This document shows, one piece after another, positions 61,597-64,000 of a stretch of 64,000 bases of DNA. The notes under the pieces are model-generated. The model was not told the DNA's origin and searched no databases. It saw only the letters and a list, made by a program, of their open reading frames with translations. The DNA lies in assembly GCF_001718415.1 (NCBI RefSeq), contig NZ_CP013377.1:434001-498000 (forward strand), given 5' to 3'. The stretch's first letter is position 1. Each line of letters starts with the position of its first letter. The translations under genes and the position numbers were made by a program. The DNA comes from Burkholderia pseudomultivorans (GTDB lineage: Bacteria; Pseudomonadota; Gammaproteobacteria; Burkholderiales; Burkholderiaceae).

Positions 61597-62636
61597 TGCG
61601 CGATGCCTGTTCCGGCGAGGCCGGCGGCAACGGGCTGTCCGTGCGCCGCGAGGCGCGGCTGCGGCATGCGGGGCGCGTGGCCGCGCTCGGCGGGCTGCTG
61701 ATCGCCGTCTGGCTGATCGGGCGCGAGCATCCGCTGGAGATCCTGCGTCGGCTGCAGACGGCCGGCGCCGGGCTGTTGCTCGCCGCGCTGGTGCATGTGC
61801 TGCCGATGCTCGCGAATGCGTGGGACTGGCGGATGCTGATTCGCGGCGCGCGCCGGCCGTCGTTCGCGACGATGCTCGAGCTCGTGTGGATCCGCGAATC
61901 GATCAACGGCCTGCTGCCGGTCGCACGGATCGGCGGCGAGATCGTGTCGTTCGGCCTGCTCCGGCGCGCGGGCGTGCGGCCCGCGACGGCCGTGGCGAGC
62001 CTCGTCGCCGACATGCAGCTCACGCTGGTCAGCCAGGTCGTGTTCGCGCTCGCCGCGATCGGCTACGTGCTCGGGCACGTGTCGTCCGATACCGCGCGCA
62101 TCGCGGCGCAGCTCACGCTCGGGATGGCCGCGATGATGCCGATCCTGCTGCTGTTCGTGCTGGTGCAGCATGCGCGGCCGTTCGAACGCGCGATGCGCGC
62201 GATCAATCGCGTGACGAGCGGCAAGGTGGTCGCGCTCGTCGGCGAGTCGGCGCGGACCGACCAGTCGCTGCGGCTGATCTGGCGAAAGACCGGCATCGTG
62301 GTGCGCTACGTCGCGATCTGGCAGACGCTGCAGTTCGTCGGCCATGCGCTCGAACTGTGGATCGCGCTGCGTTTTCTCGGCGCGGACGCGACCTTTGCAC
62401 AGGCGCTGGTGATCGAGGCGCTGATCCAGATGCTGAGCAGCATCGCGTTCGCGATGCCGGGCGGGCTCGGCGTGCAGGAGGGCGGGTTCGTGCTGATCGG
62501 CGGACTGCTCGGCTTCGATGCGCCGACCTGCCTGGCGCTGGCCGGTGCGCGGCGCGTGCGCGACCTGCTGTTCTACGTTCCCGGCCTGTTGGCGTGGCAG
62601 TTCGCGGTGCGACGCCGGTCGGCGTCGCCGCGATGA
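61596..62636 (+). CDS. hpnL: HpnL-like membrane protein (LPG-synthetase transmembrane type)
   Basis: This encodes 346 residues starting at an ATG that overlaps the hpnI stop by one base (TGATG). It has about eight membrane helices and the flippase-like landmarks 'LIRGARRPSFATMLELVWIRESINGLLPVARIGGEIVSFGLLRRAG', 'MQLTLVSQVVFALAAI' and 'FAMPGGLGVQEGGFVLIGGLLG'. Proteins of this type next to hpnI are named HpnL and are thought to move modified hopanoids across the membrane; that role is inference. HpnJ and HpnK are not in the window. Confidence 0.85.
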   Translation: MRDACSGEAGGNGLSVRREARLRHAGRVAALGGLLIAVWLIGREHPLEILRRLQTAGAGLLLAALVHVLPMLANAWDWRMLIRGARRPSFATMLELVWIRESINGLLPVARIGGEIVSFGLLRRAGVRPATAVASLVADMQLTLVSQVVFALAAIGYVLGHVSSDTARIAAQLTLGMAAMMPILLLFVLVQHARPFERAMRAINRVTSGKVVALVGESARTDQSLRLIWRKTGIVVRYVAIWQTLQFVGHALELWIALRFLGADATFAQALVIEALIQMLSSIAFAMPGGLGVQEGGFVLIGGLLGFDAPTCLALAGARRVRDLLFYVPGLLAWQFAVRRRSASPR

Positions 62637-62677
62637 ACGGCGGTGCACCGCCGCATGCGGCGACGGTGCGCGGCGCA

Positions 62678-63649
62678 TCAGCGCCGTTCGTCTTCGATAT
62701 GGCTGCGGATCACGTCCGCGAACGACGTGTCGCCCTTGAGGCCGAGCGCTTCGGCGCGCGTCGTGTCCCAGCGGCCGGGCCAGCTGCCGACGATCTTCTC
62801 GACGCGTTCGTCCGGCTCATGACGGATCCGCTTCACGACTTCGTCGCCCGCCACGTCGCGCAGTGCGGCGATCATCTCGTCGACCGAGACCGACAGGCCG
62901 GGCAGGTTGATCACGCGCTTGTTGCCGAGCTGCGCGCCGTCGAGCTCGCAGCCCGCGACGAGCGCATCGATCGCGCCGCGCGGCGACAGCAGCCACAGCC
63001 GCGTCGAGCCCGGCACCGGGCACACGCTTTCCTCGCCGTTCAGCGGTTCGCGGATGATGCCGCTCGCGAACGACGACGCGGCCGCGTTCGGCCGACCGGG
63101 CCGCACGCTGATGGTCGGCAGGCGCAGCACGCGGCCGTCGACGAAGCCGCGTCGCGCGTAGTCGCACAGCAGCAGCTCGGCGATCGCCTTCTCGGCGCCG
63201 TACGACGATTGCGGATTCAGCGCGGTGTCGTCCTGCACGACCTCGGGCAGCGTGCCGCCGTAGACGGCGACCGAGCTCGTGAACACGACGCGCGGCTGGT
63301 GGCCGCGTGCGCGGCACACTTCGAGCAGCGCGCGCGACGCGTCGAGATTGATCCGCATGCCGAGATCGAAGTCGGCTTCCGCCTGCCCGCTGACGATCGC
63401 CGCGAGATGAAAGATCGCGCCCGTCTGCGTGTCGATCGCGCTTTCCAGCACCGCGCGATCGGCGATGTCGCCGACGATCGACGTCACGCGCGCATCGCCG
63501 AAATCGCTTCCCTTGACGACGTCGAGCAGGACCAGCTCGTCGATCTTCTCGGGACGGCCGCCGGGGCCGGTCAGCTCGCCGCGCTCGAGCAGCTTGCGCG
63601 CGAGGCGCTGGCCGAGAAAGCCGGCGCCGCCGGTGATCAGTACTTTCAT
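62678..63649 (-). CDS. denD: D-erythronate dehydrogenase
   Basis: This encodes 323 residues of an extended short-chain dehydrogenase/epimerase: 'MKVLITGGAGFLGQRLARKLL' NAD-binding loop, 'IFHLAAIVSGQAEADFDLG', 'VVFTSSVAVYGGTLPEVVQDDT', and catalytic Tyr/Lys in 'PQSSYGAEKAIAELLL'. 'LPTISVRPGRPNAAASSFASGIIREPLNGEESVCPV' is the diagnostic substrate-pocket block of DenD. It oxidises D-erythronate to 2-oxo-D-erythronate. The hydroxypyruvate-isomerase-like gene immediately upstream belongs to the same pathway. Confidence 0.92.
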   Translation of the reverse strand: MKVLITGGAGFLGQRLARKLLERGELTGPGGRPEKIDELVLLDVVKGSDFGDARVTSIVGDIADRAVLESAIDTQTGAIFHLAAIVSGQAEADFDLGMRINLDASRALLEVCRARGHQPRVVFTSSVAVYGGTLPEVVQDDTALNPQSSYGAEKAIAELLLCDYARRGFVDGRVLRLPTISVRPGRPNAAASSFASGIIREPLNGEESVCPVPGSTRLWLLSPRGAIDALVAGCELDGAQLGNKRVINLPGLSVSVDEMIAALRDVAGDEVVKRIRHEPDERVEKIVGSWPGRWDTTRAEALGLKGDTSFADVIRSHIEDERR

Positions 63650-63677
63650 GGTGTGAATCCTCTTCGGAATGCTTGAA

Positions 63678-64000
63678 TTACAGGTAGGCGCGCAGCCAGC
63701 CGAGTCCTTCCGACGTGCCGGCCTTCGGTCGGTACTCGCAGCCGATCCAGCCGTCGTAGCCGAGCGCGTCGATCAGCTCGAACAGATACGGGTAGTTGAG
63801 TTCGCCGAGGTCCGGCTCGTGACGCTCGGGCACGCCCGCGATCTGGATATGGCCGATGCCGGCGAAGTCGCGCCTGAGCTTCATCGCGAGATCGCCTTCG
63901 ACGATCTGGCAGTGATAGCAGTCGAACTGCACCTTCACGTTCGGCGCGCCGATGTCCGCGCAGAGCGCGTGCGCATCGTCCTGCCGGCTCACGAAATAGC
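63678..64000 (-). CDS. otnI: 2-oxo-tetronate isomerase, partial
   Basis: The C-terminal part, 106 codons plus partial, continues past the right edge of the window. The visible sequence '[36 protein letters not shown]' and '[47 protein letters not shown]' matches hydroxypyruvate isomerase-like TIM barrels, including the metal-binding Asp, His and Glu region. In the den/otn pathway this enzyme isomerises 2-oxo-tetronate made by DenD, whose gene starts 28 bp downstream. The start lies outside the window. Confidence 0.9.
   Translation of the reverse strand, partial: YFVSRQDDAHALCADIGAPNVKVQFDCYHCQIVEGDLAMKLRRDFAGIGHIQIAGVPERHEPDLGELNYPYLFELIDALGYDGWIGCEYRPKAGTSEGLGWLRAYL

Overview
The window is high-GC, densely coded DNA that most resembles a Burkholderia cepacia-complex-type genome, probably one of the secondary chromosomes. 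The grounds are gene content (DUF2827 proteins, a very large YadA-like trimeric autotransporter, a PACE/LysR pair, DUF4148, HpnI/HpnL, a betaproteobacterial TetR-controlled liu operon) and the rich accessory metabolism. The species cannot be fixed from sequence alone. I recognised no rRNA, tRNA, transposase, integrase or CRISPR array.

Layout. 0-6 kb: the tail of an unknown gene, a secreted beta-propeller-like protein, then a minus-strand operon for thiosulfate oxidation (Tat-exported DsrE-like protein, periplasmic binding protein, TsdB and TsdA). 6.4-13.5 kb: a vanillate cluster read leftwards (vanA, vanB, a second VanA-like Rieske oxygenase, an aromatic-acid MFS transporter, a porin) with a divergent MarR regulator and a perfect 27-bp palindrome between them. 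13.5-20.1 kb: leucine/isovalerate catabolism (a TetR regulator, probably LiuQ, divergent from liuABCD) with two similar 13-bp operator candidates.

20.3-39.3 kb is the most unusual part. Four DUF2827 glycosyltransferase-like paralogues and one fusion protein (FkbM methyltransferase, TPR, heptosyltransferase-like domain) sit beside an OmpA-type lipoprotein and a 2,897-residue Ser/Thr-rich trimeric autotransporter adhesin. The adhesin stalk is built from 43- and 57-residue repeats and carries an exact 872-bp internal duplication. I infer a dedicated adhesin modification and anchoring locus. An EAL-domain protein and two small unknowns lie inside it. AT-rich non-coding stretches lie near 21.6-22.1 kb and 39.4-39.8 kb.

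40-64 kb: a ferritin-like protein, an FMN reductase, a DUF3999/DUF2339 membrane pair, a choline ABC transporter with an AraC/GlxA-type regulator inside the cluster, a PACE efflux gene with a divergent LysR regulator and palindromic operator, a BNR-repeat/MoaD-like pair, an aspartyl-hydroxylase-like enzyme, cytochrome b561, a QseBC-like two-component system with matching binding-site candidates at its own promoter and at the cytochrome b561 gene, hopanoid genes hpnI and hpnL, and the start of a D-erythronate-type catabolic operon (denD, otnI) that runs off the right edge.
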